NCBI GenBank assembly: GCA_946807835.1
Contig: OX327684.1
Span: forward strand, 14,532,501 to 14,596,500
Direction of reading: 5' to 3'
Length of the DNA: 64,000 nt
Source of the DNA: Ailanthus altissimus
Taxonomy: Eukaryota > Streptophyta > Magnoliopsida > Sapindales > Simaroubaceae
The notes under the pieces were generated by a model. The model worked only from the letters and a program-made list of their open reading frames with translations. It made no database searches and had not been told where the DNA came from. The translations under genes and the position numbers were made by a program. Of this stretch, positions 36,101 to 48,560 are shown piece by piece. Each line of letters opens with the position of its first letter. Within the stretch, counting starts at the first letter, position 1.

Positions 36101-37488
36101 ACTGGAGATATGATAGCGATGAACTTTCAGATGATGTAATCCGAGCATCAGCTGCACTGGAGAACCTTCAGTTGGACAGAAAAGCGCGAAATCTAACTAC
36201 ATCATGGCGGTTTGTTTCTAATTTCCGAATTAATTTTTTTTTCTCTCTTTTAATTTTTTTTTTTTATACTGATCTTATCAAGAAGTGACTATAAAATACT
36301 CGAGATAACTCAAATTTTGGGGTTTTCTGTTAAGGGCCCTGTTTTTTTAGGAGCGTCAGGGTCTTCAATTTAAAGAAAAGTATTTTCATTTAGGATGCAC
36401 GATTTTCTGGACATGGGTGGTTTAGCATTGCTATTCATTGCATGTCATGCGTTATTTTCTTGGTAATGACATGCCACTCTGCGTTTACTGTAAGATAATT
36501 TGTGTTATTCGTTCATTTTTTTTCTCTAGTTCCGCAATTTTGATAGGTCACTTTGCGTTTCCATAAGGGTTAATGATGTTGCACTTGTTATAGCTTTGGG
36601 ACTCCACTTTATTATGCTATCCTAATGTCACATTCTCAATGCAGTACAAAGTAGTTAACATTTAGAAGTTCTTTAATGCTTAATTTTTGATCCCCTATAT
36701 ACTTTCCAAGTCATTTGCTACCCTTCTCCATGACAAATTCTTTCTACTGAATGTGATGTACTTTGCCAACTTTAACTCCTGTTGTCAAATGCGAAGTGCT
36801 CATGGACTGCATAGATTTTTAACTGTAGCTGCAATGGTGGTAATTTGCATGGCAAATTGAGACTTAGGTGAGCTAATGAAGGTGTGGGAGGATATGAGCT
36901 TAAGGATCTTGTGACTAAAATGGTTTAGCATAGCTGTCAGTGCTTATTGTTATGAATTGAGGATTGCTTGCTACCAGCTGGGCAAGGGGCAAGCAAGCGC
37001 ATAGGTGCTGAGTTATGGGTTGTGGGTCTGTATAGGTTAACTTATTTGAGGATGTAAGAATATTCTTGGCTGGTAAGTCACTGACATGTAAAGATATCTT
37101 AACCTTGGGTTGAGGAGGTGGGTCATGTTTATGTGTATATAAAAGGGTTTACCAGTTCAATTGTAACTCAACCTCATAGCTATGAAACATTATATGACCT
37201 CGTTGCATCACATCTGCTTGGCTTTCTTATCTATTCTCGTATTCTTTTATCTGTTTGGTTTTTCTTCTGCTTGGCTTTCTTATCTATTTTCTTATTCTTT
37301 TATTTGTTTGGTTTTTCTTCTATGGTATGAGCAACATAGTTTGACCTACATTCGTTTGGATCATGGCATAAACTGAGTTATTGATATTATATCACCATCA
37401 AAGAAGGCTTAAAATATCTTCTGGATTTGGTTGCAGGCATGGTGGTGATGGAATCAGCGAGGACAATGGCAGGTCGGATCATATGTAG
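33150..37488 (+). CDS. TON1: TONNEAU1 (TON1), LisH-domain microtubule organiser
   Basis: Eight exons: 33150-33236, 33923-34055, 34763-34851, 34983-35105, 35680-35807, 35945-35970, 36050-36209, 37437-37488. All introns are GT-AG, phases agree, and the spliced frame gives 265 aa; Arabidopsis TON1a/b are about 260 aa. The start MDDYTREMMDLKTLV, the block ASVFEAIEEEDRVIE and the tail ALENLQLDRKARNL are almost as in Arabidopsis. A LisH motif lies at residues ~75-107 (LLTALICEYLDWAQLNHT); LLLDVLQGFLKYE follows at ~131. The middle (residues 145-205) is Ser/Arg/Pro-rich. TON1 is related to human FOP. With TRM proteins and a PP2A (FASS/TON2) it recruits to cortical microtubules and sets the preprophase band. 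No defect is seen. No other ATG upstream is in frame with exon 1. Confidence 0.97.
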
Positions 37489-38721
37489 CCAAAATTCATA
37501 CTTTGTATGACTGCACGTGTAGTTTTAGTGTGTATTTTTAATATTCAGTTATCAATGTTTTATAACCATGAAATAAGGGTAGTGTTTTGTAAGTTTATAT
37601 ATATTTTGTGATGTGGTTTAGTGTTTTCATCGGGGGTTTCAGTTCATTTTCTCGTTGCATATATTGTTCTAAATGTATGATCAATGCTTACATGGAATGA
37701 TTCCAGCTGAGAAGGATTAAAACCCACTCAAGGTCATGAATGCTTTTTTTTTTTTTTTTTAAATTTTTATTTAATCAATTGATATTGTAATTGTTAAAGG
37801 CAAGGTCATACGTACGTTAAACGTATAGCTTAATAGACACGTTGATTTCAATGAAAATTTTAGTATCTAATTTTGTTCAAATCTATTAATTTTTTTTATT
37901 AGTTTGGACGGAAATAGTATTTTGCAGATACAATTATTAGTTTGTTGACACTTAACTAAAAGGTTAAATTAATAATTGTATGTTTAAAGTACTGTTTCTT
38001 TTCAAACTGACAGAAAAATTTGATGGATTGTGGTAAACGTTTATTAGACCATACGTTAAGGGCAAACATGTCCTTTGTCCTCATTGTTAACTTATTTATT
38101 GACTCCTTTGTGTCAATGGATTAGTTAACTCAGTTCACCGTTGGGTATATTATCTGCATTATTTTCCTGTAAATGGTGAGGTTATCTTGAATTAGTCTAG
38201 CAATTGGTTGTTTATAAAAAAAAAAAAGGGTTTAATTTACAGGGAGTTATTTTTGTAAAGTTATCTTCCCTTGAGTGCTAAAATTACTTGGAGTATCAGC
38301 CAGTTTAACGAATGAATATCCCGTGGTTTTTCTCATTAACTAGGTACATTTTTTTTCCCTTGAAAAATAAAATTCCAGAAGCAACAGCATTCCCCTTTAG
38401 TTTTAGCTTTCTGGCAATCTTAATAGGAAGCACTTTTCAAAATCCACCACAAACTAAATCCAGTTGTCCCAGGGACGCCGACTACTTAGAAACTAAATAC
38501 CTGAAGTTAAATTAATCTCCTCGTGGCTTAATTTGAACGTCAATTTCAATCTCAATTCCCGTGTTGTCCTCACTTCAAGGACGCAATATCTCCCATTTCT
38601 TTTTTGGAGATAAAAAAAAAAAAAGAACCCATAGACCTCCAAATTTCCAAGTCGTTTTTGTCTCAGACCCATTCAAAATCACCGCCATCTCTTCCTCTCT
38701 ATTTGAGAATCAAAATCCGAC
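37489..38721. other. Intergenic region between TON1 and adenylate kinase
   Basis: The first ~200 bp should hold the TON1 3' UTR (GAAATAAGGG near 37571 could serve in polyadenylation). A poly-T run is at 37744-37760. A probable MITE is at 37796-38078. The last ~250 bp should hold the adenylate kinase promoter and leader. No other gene. Confidence 0.6.
37796..38078. mobile_element. Probable small inverted-repeat element (MITE)
   Basis: The left end AAAGGCAAGGTCATACGTAC and the inverted right end AAAGGACATGTTTGCCC share the following words CGTTAAACGTAT/CTTAACGTATGG and TTAATAGAC/CTAATAAACG in the same order, so the ends are imperfect inverted repeats of about 45 bp. The interior is AT-rich and non-coding. 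No clear target duplication is seen, so superfamily is not assigned. Confidence 0.45.
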
Positions 38722-41700
38722 ATGTCGGTCTTATACCGTGTTTGGAGAGCAAGAGGCTCATCGTCATCAACGACATCGCAGACATTGGTATTGATGTCTC
38801 GAGGTTTGTCTACTTCTTGTGAAGGAAATTCCCCAATTGACCTCAAAGCGGGTGCTTCCTCTCTTTCACACAAGTCTCTGCCGCTTCGGAAAGAGTCCAA
38901 GGACAGAAATGTCCAGTGGGTGTTCCTCGGCTGCCCTGGCGTAGGCAAAGGTACTTACGCTTCTAGGCTCTCGATTTTGTTGGGCGTTCCACACATCGCC
39001 ACCGGTGATCTTGTTCGCGAGGAGCTCGCTTCTGAGGGTCCACTCACTTCTCAGGTCTCTTTTCTTTTTAACCTTTTTTTTTTGAATGTAGAAAATTGTG
39101 TTGTTAGATTTGTCATTTTTTGTTTGAATTGTTTGTTCACGTGGGAATTCTGGACAAGTGTAGATATTAGGTTGCTTAGAGCAAGAAACATGAGTTAATT
39201 TCGGATTTAGATTCTTACTAAACTGAAAAATGTAACAAAATGGTATGGTAAATTGTTGATTCGAGTTAAGTTAGTGAGTAGTGACTTTGATTGAAATTGA
39301 TGAAAAACTTTGACTGGTTCTGAGCCAGGATAGAGAAACTAGAGAAGAAGGATAATCTAATAATCTATTGGAATTGTTTTTTAAGTTTAGAGGAAAGTTA
39401 TTTCCGGAAAGGGTTGGCAAAGCTGGGAAAGAGGCAATTGGTGGTCAGCTGACATACAATGTGATCTTTCCTCTCATCAATCCTTCAATTTCTTGCTCTT
39501 ACCAAACATAGTATAAATTATTTGTTAACTACATCTGTACAGGTCTATTTGCTAGATGAATTTTTTATCCCATGTATTCACAGTTTTGCATTGCCAATTT
39601 ATATTAGGCTTTAATTTTGGATTCTTTGGTAGGAAGCCACCTTTAGAACGACAATTAAAAGAGAGTAGATTTGTAAAGGAATGGGAGCTGATAGCCCCAC
39701 CTAATATCTAAATTGTCTTTAATTAATAGAAAATGAAGCTTCTAGAATCAAAATTCAAATTTTCAGCTTCATTTTTGCAAAATATAAGATACATGATGTT
39801 TTTGTTGAGCAATGAAGTCTTTCTAGGGTACGTATGTATTACATGATCAAACCTTATCATGCATGTAATGGCTTATGTCTGCAGAAGAGCTACAGCAATG
39901 GTGGTTAAGTTTTTGCCCGCCAAGTTCAAAGTCTGTAAATTTAGGGTTGATGTTTTCAATTTTTTTTTCACTGTGTAACATTTTGTCCCCCATTTTGCAG
40001 CTTGCAGGGATTGTTAATCAGGGAAGATTAGTTTCAGATGAAATTATAATAAATTTATTGTCCAAGCGTCTTGAAGCTGGAGAAGCTAAGGGTGAATCTG
40101 GATTTATTCTTGATGGTTTTCCTCGAACTGTGAGACAGGCGGTGAACACTTCTTGAAATGAATTTCTGTATTTTGATACATTAACTTGGCACTCTACGCT
40201 ATTATTTTCAATATCACATGAATCTTATGGACTCGCTGAGAAAAAGGAAATTGCACAGCTATTATACTGTAGTGAAATTAATGTTGGTTTGATGTATCTT
40301 AATATCTAATACAATGCTGAAATGTCTGGTCTGAATAAAACAGATACAAAACCTTATCTAGTCTTACAGGTAGTGTTTTCCACTATCATTCGCCAACTTT
40401 AATTTCTTTGTCAGTGACTCTGGTAGAGAATACTTGTCAAAATGACTCCATCTTTTCCTGATTGTTTTTTATCAACACTATAAGTGGGTTCAAATCTGGT
40501 TTCATTTAAACCCAAAAGCTTCTGGTGGACGTAGTAGGACAAGTAAATTCCTTGCTGAACATATCCTCAATAATGGATGCCATTAAATTTTTGGATTACT
40601 GAACATGCTTCACTAGTAACTTTATAATGGTATTATATAGTTGGCCAAGACATGTTAGATTTTGGATTTTATTATTCTTTAATTCCATTTTTCCATTTTC
40701 TATAACCATTTCCTACGCGCTCTGACTTGTCTTCTGTGTTTGGTTATTGCCTCCCAGGAAATATTGGAGGGAGTGACAGACATTGACTTGGTGGTTAACC
40801 TAAAGCTTCGAGAGGAGGCATTGCTTGCAAAATGCCTTGGAAGAAGAATATGTAGTGAGTGTGGAGGAAACTACAATGTTGCCTGTATTGACATCAAGGG
40901 TGAAAATGGGAGACCTGGAATGTACATGGCTCCACTTCTTCCGCCTCCACATTGTGCATCAAAGCTTATCACTCGAACTGATGACAAAGAAGAAATTGTT
41001 AGGGAGCGACTTCGTATATATAATGAAATGGTATTTTCCGTTGTTCCATGATGCTTGTTAATTCAATCTTTAGGGATGAACATGCATGTTGTTTTTATAA
41101 AATTCCTTTTTTCCAAAGTGTGCACTGTAAAGACTGGGCACCTAAAAGATAAAGGAGATGTCATGTCTATCTGATTACTTTTAATGTGTTCAACACTTTA
41201 CAGCATGCAACCTTTGTCACCAGTTTTAACCATTGATAATGGTTTTCTTTGCTAGAGGATTGTGTATAAGGCTCTTATCACTTTGTTATGGAAATATGTA
41301 ATATTTATCAACCTTAAGTTGTTTATACTTCATATATCTGCAATTTCATAAATAAGCTTCTATCTAACTCCCAACCTTTATTTACATTTTGGGGGTAGGA
41401 ATCTTTACATTTGGACTTAGACATGTCTAGTCGTAAAATGCATTTTCATTGCACCAGTTCTATTTGGCATGTCGACTTGTCATATGGAATGGACAGGGCT
41501 GCATTTCATTATTCTTTTGGTAGTTCCTGATGAGTGTTGGCTATTTTCTAGATTTACTCTTATAAGTTTTATATTATCATCTTCAAAGGGGCCATTGCAT
41601 TTTGGAAAATTCTTAATATATGAGCCTAATTTTCGTAGTGCATCTTTTTCAAAGAGAAACTTTCTTCTCGTAAAAGAGAAACAAAATGCAAAAAGAGGAA

Positions 41701-42371
41701 TACAAGAAGAGTTGGGGTTGGTGGTGTTTTTTTGGTGCTCAAAGATTTGTTTGTGAATGTTGCATTTCACAGTAATGCTGTTAATTATCTCGGAGGTATT
41801 ACTATATGTTTTGCTTCGCAACCGAGCCAACCATGTTTAGGTTTGTATTTTAATGCCTCATCCAATTCTAGAGCTTTTCAGGCATTAGTTGGCTTGGTTA
41901 TTTTTTTTCATCTCTTTCTAGTATTTTTTTCTTCATCTCTCGTCTTTCCTTTCTTTTTTTGTTAAATTCTAGATATATTTGTCCGGAAGTTCCTTTGGAG
42001 AAGTATCATTTTATTGCTGGGAAATGCTCAGTAATGTGGTGCATAAAACCAGCGGTCTATGTGGTGATGTTTTAGATGAGAATACGAGGCAAATGTTTTT
42101 TTTCTTTTTATTTTCATTTATCAATTAACGTCACATTTATACATTTATAATGTCAAAGATAAGAAAATAATCTTCATCTGCGGTTCAATTGGTGACGAGT
42201 GTTTTGCAAATTATCTTGAACCTGCAGAGCCGACCTGTGGAGAAGTTCTACTGCAGTCGTGGCAAGCTGCTAGAGTTTGATCTTCCAGGTGGAATTCCGG
42301 AGTCCTGGCCAAAGCTGCTTCGAGCTCTGAATCTTGAAGATCATGATGACAAACAGTCCGCAGCAGCATGA
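38722..42371 (+). CDS. Adenylate kinase, organellar (mitochondrion or plastid)
   Basis: Four exons: 38722-39054, 40001-40141, 40758-41030, 42228-42371; GT-AG introns, all phase 0, 296 aa, close to plant organellar adenylate kinases (about 280-300 aa). It catalyses ATP + AMP = 2 ADP. Residues 1-60 are rich in Ser, Thr and Arg without acidic clusters, a transit peptide (MSRGLSTS suggests mitochondria). P-loop GCPGVGKGT at 70-78; AMP-binding HIATGDLVR at 91-99; family signature FILDGFPRTVRQ at 146-157; LID region about 186-226 with GRRICSECGG (only Cys190 and Cys193 of a possible zinc site); then TRTDD at 230-234 and VRERLRIYNE. The C-terminus FDLPGGIPESWPKLL is typical of the plant branch. It resembles Arabidopsis At2g39270/At2g37250. 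Exon 2 begins LAGIVNQG where relatives have K-L-x-x-I-V-N-Q-G, so one residue may be lost at the splice site. Confidence 0.95.
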
Positions 42372-43439
42372 GTCTTTAGAATTCTGTAGTATATTTACAG
42401 GGTAAATTAGATCATTCTTTGCATGTATGGGATGTGCATGCATATTTATTTTCCGATTTGAAAGTGGAAAAGAGCATTTATTTGCAATAAGTGGAAATAT
42501 ATATAAACTGTTTACACTTAATCCCCTTCGGGGATCTCAAGTGTGTAAGAAGGGTATGGTGCTGGGGAGCAACTGAGCAAGATGGTCTCATGTTCTTCTT
42601 GTTAATGGCGTTTGGGTAACGGATGGTTTAGCTCATAGAGATACTCTGTATGGATAATATTTGTAGTTGCCATTCGGATTTGTATATTTTGATTTTGGAA
42701 TTTTATACTAGGGCTTTGTTGATGTCGGAGATATATATAAAAAAGGAGTAAAATAGCATGTTATTGGAATTTCTGGTACTACATTTATTTTCATTTCTAC
42801 GGTGATAATAGGAGGCTTGGTTGGTCAGCAAACGTTATTCGATCAAAGCACCATGCTTTCAATTTGCTAATTCCCGTAGTATTTATTAGGGAATTTTTTA
42901 TAAATTGCCTTTATTTTTAAGCCAATTTTTTTAGCCATAAATAAATAAACTAATATTTTATAATTAAAGAAATAAATATTTAAACAATTATTTTTTTAAT
43001 TTACATTTTTTTTCTTTACCAAAAGGTTCTCTCTAAAAAAATAATATAAAATTAGATTATAAAAATAATTATTATGAGTATATTGTGTTGTGAATTTGTT
43101 AAGAGAAATAAGATGAATGAGAATAAAAATTTAGAAAATTTTAAGAATTAAAAAAATTTAAGAAAAGAAATTAATGGGTAGAAATAAAATGAATAAGAAT
43201 AAAAATTTAGAAAAATTTAGGAATAGAAATTAATGGATTGGCTCTCTTTTTTTTTTTTTAAAAAAAAATTATTTTTATTTATTTATTTACAAATTTTAAA
43301 TAAATATTATTTTATTAAAAAATTGAAATAGTCATTTAACAAATAATAATAAATAAATTATTTTATTATTATTTAAAAAAATTCCTTTCAAAAAAGAAAA
43401 TAAATTTAAAAAAATTAAATGCAAGCATTTCGCACGTGC
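42372..43439. other. 3' UTR of adenylate kinase and AT-rich spacer
   Basis: 42372 to about 42740 is the likely 3' UTR (TTGTTGATG and AT-rich end signals near 42730). 42880-43430 is very AT-rich, with a loosely repeated ATAAGAATAAAAATTTAGAAA word near 43110 and 43195. No gene is recognised. Confidence 0.6.
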
Positions 43440-46150
43440 ATACAGAGTTAGAGTGTGTGTTGATTCGTTCCCATTTTCTAAAAATTTGATTAGATGGTTA
43501 ATGCGACAATTGATTATGAACAATTATCGTTTTTGGATGCATACAACTGTTACAATCAAAATAAATGGCAAAGAAAGATGAAGGAAAAACTCGCTTCGTC
43601 ACTAAAAGAGGAATTTATTATTATTATGTAATGCCATTCACGCTCAAAAGTGCTGGAGCTATTTTCCAAAGACTCGTAACCAAAGATTTTAAGAAACTAA
43701 TTAGGAAGACTGTGTAATCATACATTGATAGCATTGTAGGCGAGCATGATGGCCGAAGAACATATTTCTAATTTGCAAGAAGTTTTTAGTGTCTTATAGA
43801 AGTACAGGATGTGACTAAATCCCACAAAGTGTACTTTTGGGATATCATCCAGAACCTTCATAGGACACATTGTCAGTATTTGAGGAATCGAAGCAGACTT
43901 AACATAGTCCAAGTATTGAGGAACACTATAAAAGAAATCCAAACACTGATTGGAAGAATCGTAGCTTCGATTCATTTCACAGATGTCAAACAAGTGTAGA
44001 CTATTCTTCTAAGCCCTGAAGGCAAAAATGGAAATAGTTAGGGACCAAAACAGACGGAAGCTCTACAACACTTTAAAGATTATTTAAGAGAGCCTCCAAT
44101 CTTTTCTACACTACTTTTTAACAAAACCATGTTCCTTTACCTCGTCGTACCAACTATAATTGTGAGTGCCGTTTTTATCAGAGAAGAAGAAAATCATCAG
44201 AAGCTTATCTTTTACACAACCAAAGTACTAATAGACGCGGAAACTTGATATTCAACAACATAAAAACTCATCCTCACATTAGCCCATGCATAAGATAAAC
44301 TCCGCTATTATTTGAGGCTCACCCGATAGTTATATATACTTTCTATCCGCTTAAATAGATTATTTCAAGACGAGAAGCAATAGGAAAAGTAACTGAAATA
44401 GCCACGAGATTGATTCACATTGATATCAGTTTCCACCTAATAACGGCTAACAAAGGTCAAACTTTAACCAAATTCTTACTCGAACGTGAACTTGAAGTAC
44501 AAAGACGATCCACTACTTCTAGAACCAACAAAACTTGAGGGAACTTGGAAGATGCACATAGATGGAGCCTCAAACCACAAAGGTATAAGTATCAGAGTAT
44601 ATCTAAAAAGTCCAAATGGATTGATATTAAAACACGCAGTAAAACTTTTAACACCCATTTAAAACAATAAAGCCAAATATAAAGCTTTGATAGATGACTG
44701 ACAATAGCCTGCTATCTAATGATCAAGAAATTAAAATTAACACAAATTTTACACTCGTCACTTCTTAGTGAAATGAAGAATACCAAAGAAGAATGAATGC
44801 AGAACCTATTAGCCAAAGCTAAAAAAACTAGCTGAATACTTCCAGAATGTCAACATCACCCAAATCCCCTGAGGAGAAAACGCAGATGAAAATTGACTTA
44901 CAAAAGAAGCCTCCATAACAAAACTTCCTTTAAGAACAATTCCCCTGATAAATTGGATGATACCTTACATAGAATGCTTGAAGGATGGGAAACTCTCTAA
45001 AGACAGGAAAGAAGTAAGAAGCCTACAAAGCAAAGCGGGGAGGTTCACCATCATAGACAACTATCTCTACAGATGATCCTTTTTTAGAATTTACATAAGA
45101 TGTATAACTGTAGAAGATGGAAAGAAAATATTTTAGGAAATCTATGAAAGAATGTGTAGGAACCACTCAATAGAGGCATACTCGCATATAAAACCATGCG
45201 TTAGGGGTAATTTTGGCCTTTAATCAAGAGAGATGTCTTAGCATACATAAAAAAATGAGAAAAATGTCAAAGCACGCTACACTTATCCATTAACTTGCAA
45301 GAGATCTAACACAATTTCCAGCCCTTTGCCATTTATCCAATAAGAAATAGATATAGTATGTCCTTTACCCCAAACTGTAGAAGGGAAACACTTCGTCCTT
45401 CTAGCCATAAATTATTTCATTAAATGGATGGAAGAAGAAGCTTACAACAACATCATAAGAATAGAAGTAAAAAAGATTCATTTAGCAAAACATAGTCATA
45501 AGATGGAATGCCCTAAGTGTTTGTATTAGACAACGAGAAGCAATTTGTGAGTTTCTTGGTCACATCATTCTACAACAAATTTAAAATCTAGCAATAATTC
45601 TCTTTTTACAAATACCTCTAAGGAAATGAATAAGTGGAAGTCACAAACCAAACAATCTTTATGATGCTAAGATAATGTTTAGAACAAAAGAAGGGCAAAT
45701 GATTCCAAGAACTTTTGGGAGTCGACAATAAAAAATAGATCAACTGGAACCTCACCCTACTCACTAGTCTATGGGACTACGACAGTACTTCCCATGGAAG
45801 CATTCATCCTTAATCTAAGGACAAAGATAGTATAACTTAAGCTTAATGACGAAGCTCTAGCTATAACAAAGGATCTCATAGATGAGGAATGCAATATCAC
45901 AATCATCCATGTAGCAGTGTACAGAATAAGAATGCAAAAGTAGTACAACAACAAAATCTAAATAAGACAAATAAACGGAGGTGACTTAGTCCTACGAGAA
46001 GAACTCGACATCAACAAACAATAAAATACAAGCAAAATAGTCGAAACATGGGAATGTCTGTACAACGTCCTGAAAAAGTTAGATAAAGATGCCTTCTTAT
46101 TATAAGATATGGCATGAAACTCTATCCCAACATCCTAGAACATAACAAGC
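43440..46150 (+). pseudogene. Tat-type Ty3/gypsy pol remnant (RT, RNase H, aRNH, integrase)
   Basis: Stops and frameshifts are dense, but domains follow in order. RT: RVCVDSFPFSKNLI at about 43450, LSFLDAYNCYNQ at 43526, TRFVTKRGIYYYYVMPF near 43593, and YIDSIV, where Y-V-D-D is expected. RNase H: LVVPTIIVSAVFIREEE and LIFYTTKVLIDAET near 44140-44250. Second RNase H: WKMHIDGASNHKG at 44546, NNKAKYKALID at 44666. Integrase: VEGKHFVLLAINYFIKWMEE near 45380. C-terminal GDLVLREELDINK near 45984. RT-RNH-aRNH-INT is the Tat-lineage order. Gag, protease and the 5' LTR are not found. Confidence 0.88.
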
Positions 46151-46239
46151 TAAAAATGTTCTATGTATAAACATTTATATTTTTCATTATTCTCAATATA
46201 ATTACAATTACAATTTCAAAATTCTATAAACAAATGCTG

Positions 46240-47530
46240 GCACTTTCTTTGTATGGGACATCGAGCATTGAAAAGTGAAGGCTCTGTAAAGTAGAGACAT
46301 TAAGAAGATTCATCAGAAGATTCAAGAGAAAGGTTTATCATATATGAATCCACCTCTACTGCTCTCCCACCATCTGAGTTAGTTGATTCGATGAAGGTCA
46401 TCATCAAAATACCTTGCTATCTAAACTCTATAGAAATTATATATGACATCAAAATCTCTAGGAAGCTTCTTATAAATAGTTGGATCATGCCCCAAATAGA
46501 ATCCCTGATGAAAACCTCAGATGGATGCTACACCTATTTCCCAACTAAATACTTCCTTTGTCGTAGCTAATTTTCACTTTCACAAAGCATCTGATGTTTC
46601 CTTATTTGTTTGGGATGTAACAAATTCCCTCTAAGATATCACTAGAGACACACGAAGCTCATTAGCTATATTCCCTAGTTTGAAAGCACGATTCTCTGCT
46701 ATCTTTAACAAATTAGCTCCAACTATAACACGGTTAGCCATGGGCCGTAACTCATTATGTTTGGATATTAACTCTACATTCATAGTAGAGAGTTGCTCCT
46801 GAAGTTGACATATCGTACTCTAAAGGGAATCCTTATTCTTTTGCAACTTTGTAATCATAGTAGATAGAACATCTTTCCCTTGCAATATGTTCTCTACTTT
46901 CTTTTCCAGGAAGGACAACCTATTCTCACATTGCATCAGGAAAGTCTAAATCTTAGTTCGATCCCTTAACACTTCAGCATTCATCTCATAGACTTTATTT
47001 AGTTCTTGAGAAACGCATTTAAAGTTATGATAAAACACACTCCCTTTACGAGCATCCTCCAAATCAACTCAGAGTCTCTTATTCTCCTATTCTAAATTCT
47101 CATACTAATGTTCAACCCTATACTTAGCTTCTTGAAACTCCATCTTATATGCTTCCATAGTGAGTAGACTATCTTACAGAGCCTACAAATATATAAAACA
47201 AAATCAATAATAAATCACTAAAAAACTTAAAACAACATCACATAAACATACCCACTTGCCCTGAATATGAAAGTTGCATTCACATGAGACTAGTTACTAA
47301 ATCGTATATCAAGGACCAAATTCAAGTCAGCATGAATAAACAACCTCCTTAGACTCTTTCGGGGGGAGTAGAACCTTTAGATTCCTTCAAATCTTCAATC
47401 TTGATAGGATTCTCTACAAAAGTGGAGCCTAGGAGAATTAGAACCGAAAATAAGAAGTCAGGAAAAGACAAAAAAGAATGAGAAAAAGGAATAAAAAGAA
47501 AATTTTTACAAAATTTTACTCGAAGGAACA
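46240..47530 (-). pseudogene. Antisense ORF of the Tat element, C-terminal coiled-coil part
   Basis: Opposite to pol, the minus strand reads a long, mostly open, heptad-rich stretch: LSFLEKKVENILQGKDVLST, MITKLQKNKDSL, STICQLQEQLSTMNVELISK, RAFKLGNIANELRVS. Further 5', GSTFVENPIKIEDLKESKG is joined to KPFVPS through what looks like a GT-AG intron (about 47515-47430). Several Tat-lineage elements (for example Grande) carry an extra antisense ORF between pol and the 3' LTR, often ending in coiled coils. Several stops exist, so it is not functional. Confidence 0.6.
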
Positions 47531-47639
47531 AAAGGTTTCAGAGTTGGGTTAGTGACTAGAACACTAGTTACAGAAGGCCTAGGAACCAGATCGGTAGACA
47601 TAGAAGGCTTTGTGATATGAACCTTGCCAACAATGTGAC

Positions 47640-47720
47640 AAAACCCAGCACCACAATATGGAATTGAACCCGAGATCTTCAAGACGCAGGTTTGACGAGT
47701 CTTAACCCTTGAGTTAGCAA
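47640..47720 (-). mobile_element. Possible SINE head (tRNA-like A and B boxes)
   Basis: On the minus strand an A-box-like GCTAACTCAAGGG (47718-47706) and a perfect B box GGTTCAATTCC (47670-47660) are 35 nt apart, as in tRNA-derived SINEs. The sequence does not fold as a normal tRNA that I can see. It lies just 5' of an antisense ORF stretch; SINE boundaries and target duplications were not identified. Confidence 0.45.
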
Positions 47721-47859
47721 ACCAAGAACCAAGACTATGGATGGATATAGGACGCCACACCAAGAAACCCCAAGGACACTTCAAGAATCTAGGTGATAAG
47801 TCCGGTTGTTTGAACGCCACAAGAACAAGCTTGATAAGTTCAAGTCCTTTCAAGAATGA

Positions 47860-48556
47860 AAGAAGAACACAAAAACTCTCAAATATTATTGTCTGAAATC
47901 TGTCCTCCCACTCTCAATCTCCATGGTATTTATAGAGACCATAAGAGATGTCAAGTTACAACTTTCAAATACAAATTCAAACTTACAACTAATATAACAA
48001 CAAAATTCAAACTTAATCAAATTTCCAGAAAACATGCCTAAATCAAAGGGATTAGGATTCCTTGAATATTCAAATTTCCAGAAAGCATGGTTTCCTTGAA
48101 TATTCAAAATTTCCAGAAAACATGCCTAAATCAAAGGAATTATGTTTCCTTGAATATTCAAATTTCCAGAAAACATGCCTAAATCAAAGGAATTATGTTT
48201 CCTTGAATATTCAACTTTCCAGAAATTCTGCCTTAATCAAAGTGATTAGGTTTCCTTGAATCTGATTTGGATTGATTTGAAATGTATTTGGGCTTATGCT
48301 AGGCCTCCATGTGTTTGCCCTCCCACAAACTTGTTGAATCAGCCCATTTAATGCTTCTTTAAATTGCTTGGCTCTAAGTCTTATGATTAGCCCATTTGGC
48401 AAACTTAATGTATCATGTGATTGATGGACTTGAGCCCTTCCAAGCCCACGTGCGAATTCTTTGTCTTGTATGCGTATAGGCTGTACAATGTCGTTTGCAT
48501 CACTTTGGAAATTCTATAGCAGCAACACCTATAGGTTTCAGAACTTTCACATCAGT
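47860..48556 (-). mobile_element. Possible chromovirus-type gypsy fragment with 53 bp tandem repeats
   Basis: The minus strand at 48402-48300 reads PNGLIIRLRAKQFKEALNGL, similar to the G-P-I-T-R-x-R-A-K-x-F-K-E-A tail at the end of many gypsy pol proteins. A TATAAATA box on the minus strand near 47935 and the tandem repeats (48010-48262) fit a following LTR. The fragment is short and the assignment tentative. Confidence 0.4.
48010..48262. repeat. 53 bp tandem repeats, about 4.5 copies
   Basis: Units contain TTTCCTTGAATATTCAAATT then TCCAGAAAACATGCC and AAATCAAAGGAATTATG. Two copies (48091-48197) are almost identical; one copy is shortened and the outer ones have diverged. Short ORFs through the array are artefacts of the repeat. 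Confidence 0.85.
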
Positions 48557-48560
48557 AACG

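Noticed and set aside
38679..38948. Minus-strand open frame over the start of adenylate kinase
   Set aside because: Shadow of exon 1; no independent features.
41480..41830. Open frames on both strands in the last adenylate kinase intron
   Set aside because: They lie wholly in intron 3 and resemble no protein family.
47640..47720. A functional tRNA gene
   Set aside because: Only A- and B-box-like words are present; no cloverleaf stems or anticodon arm could be drawn.
48010..48262. CRISPR-like array
   Set aside because: Head-to-tail 53 bp units without unique spacers, in a plant nuclear context: an ordinary tandem repeat.
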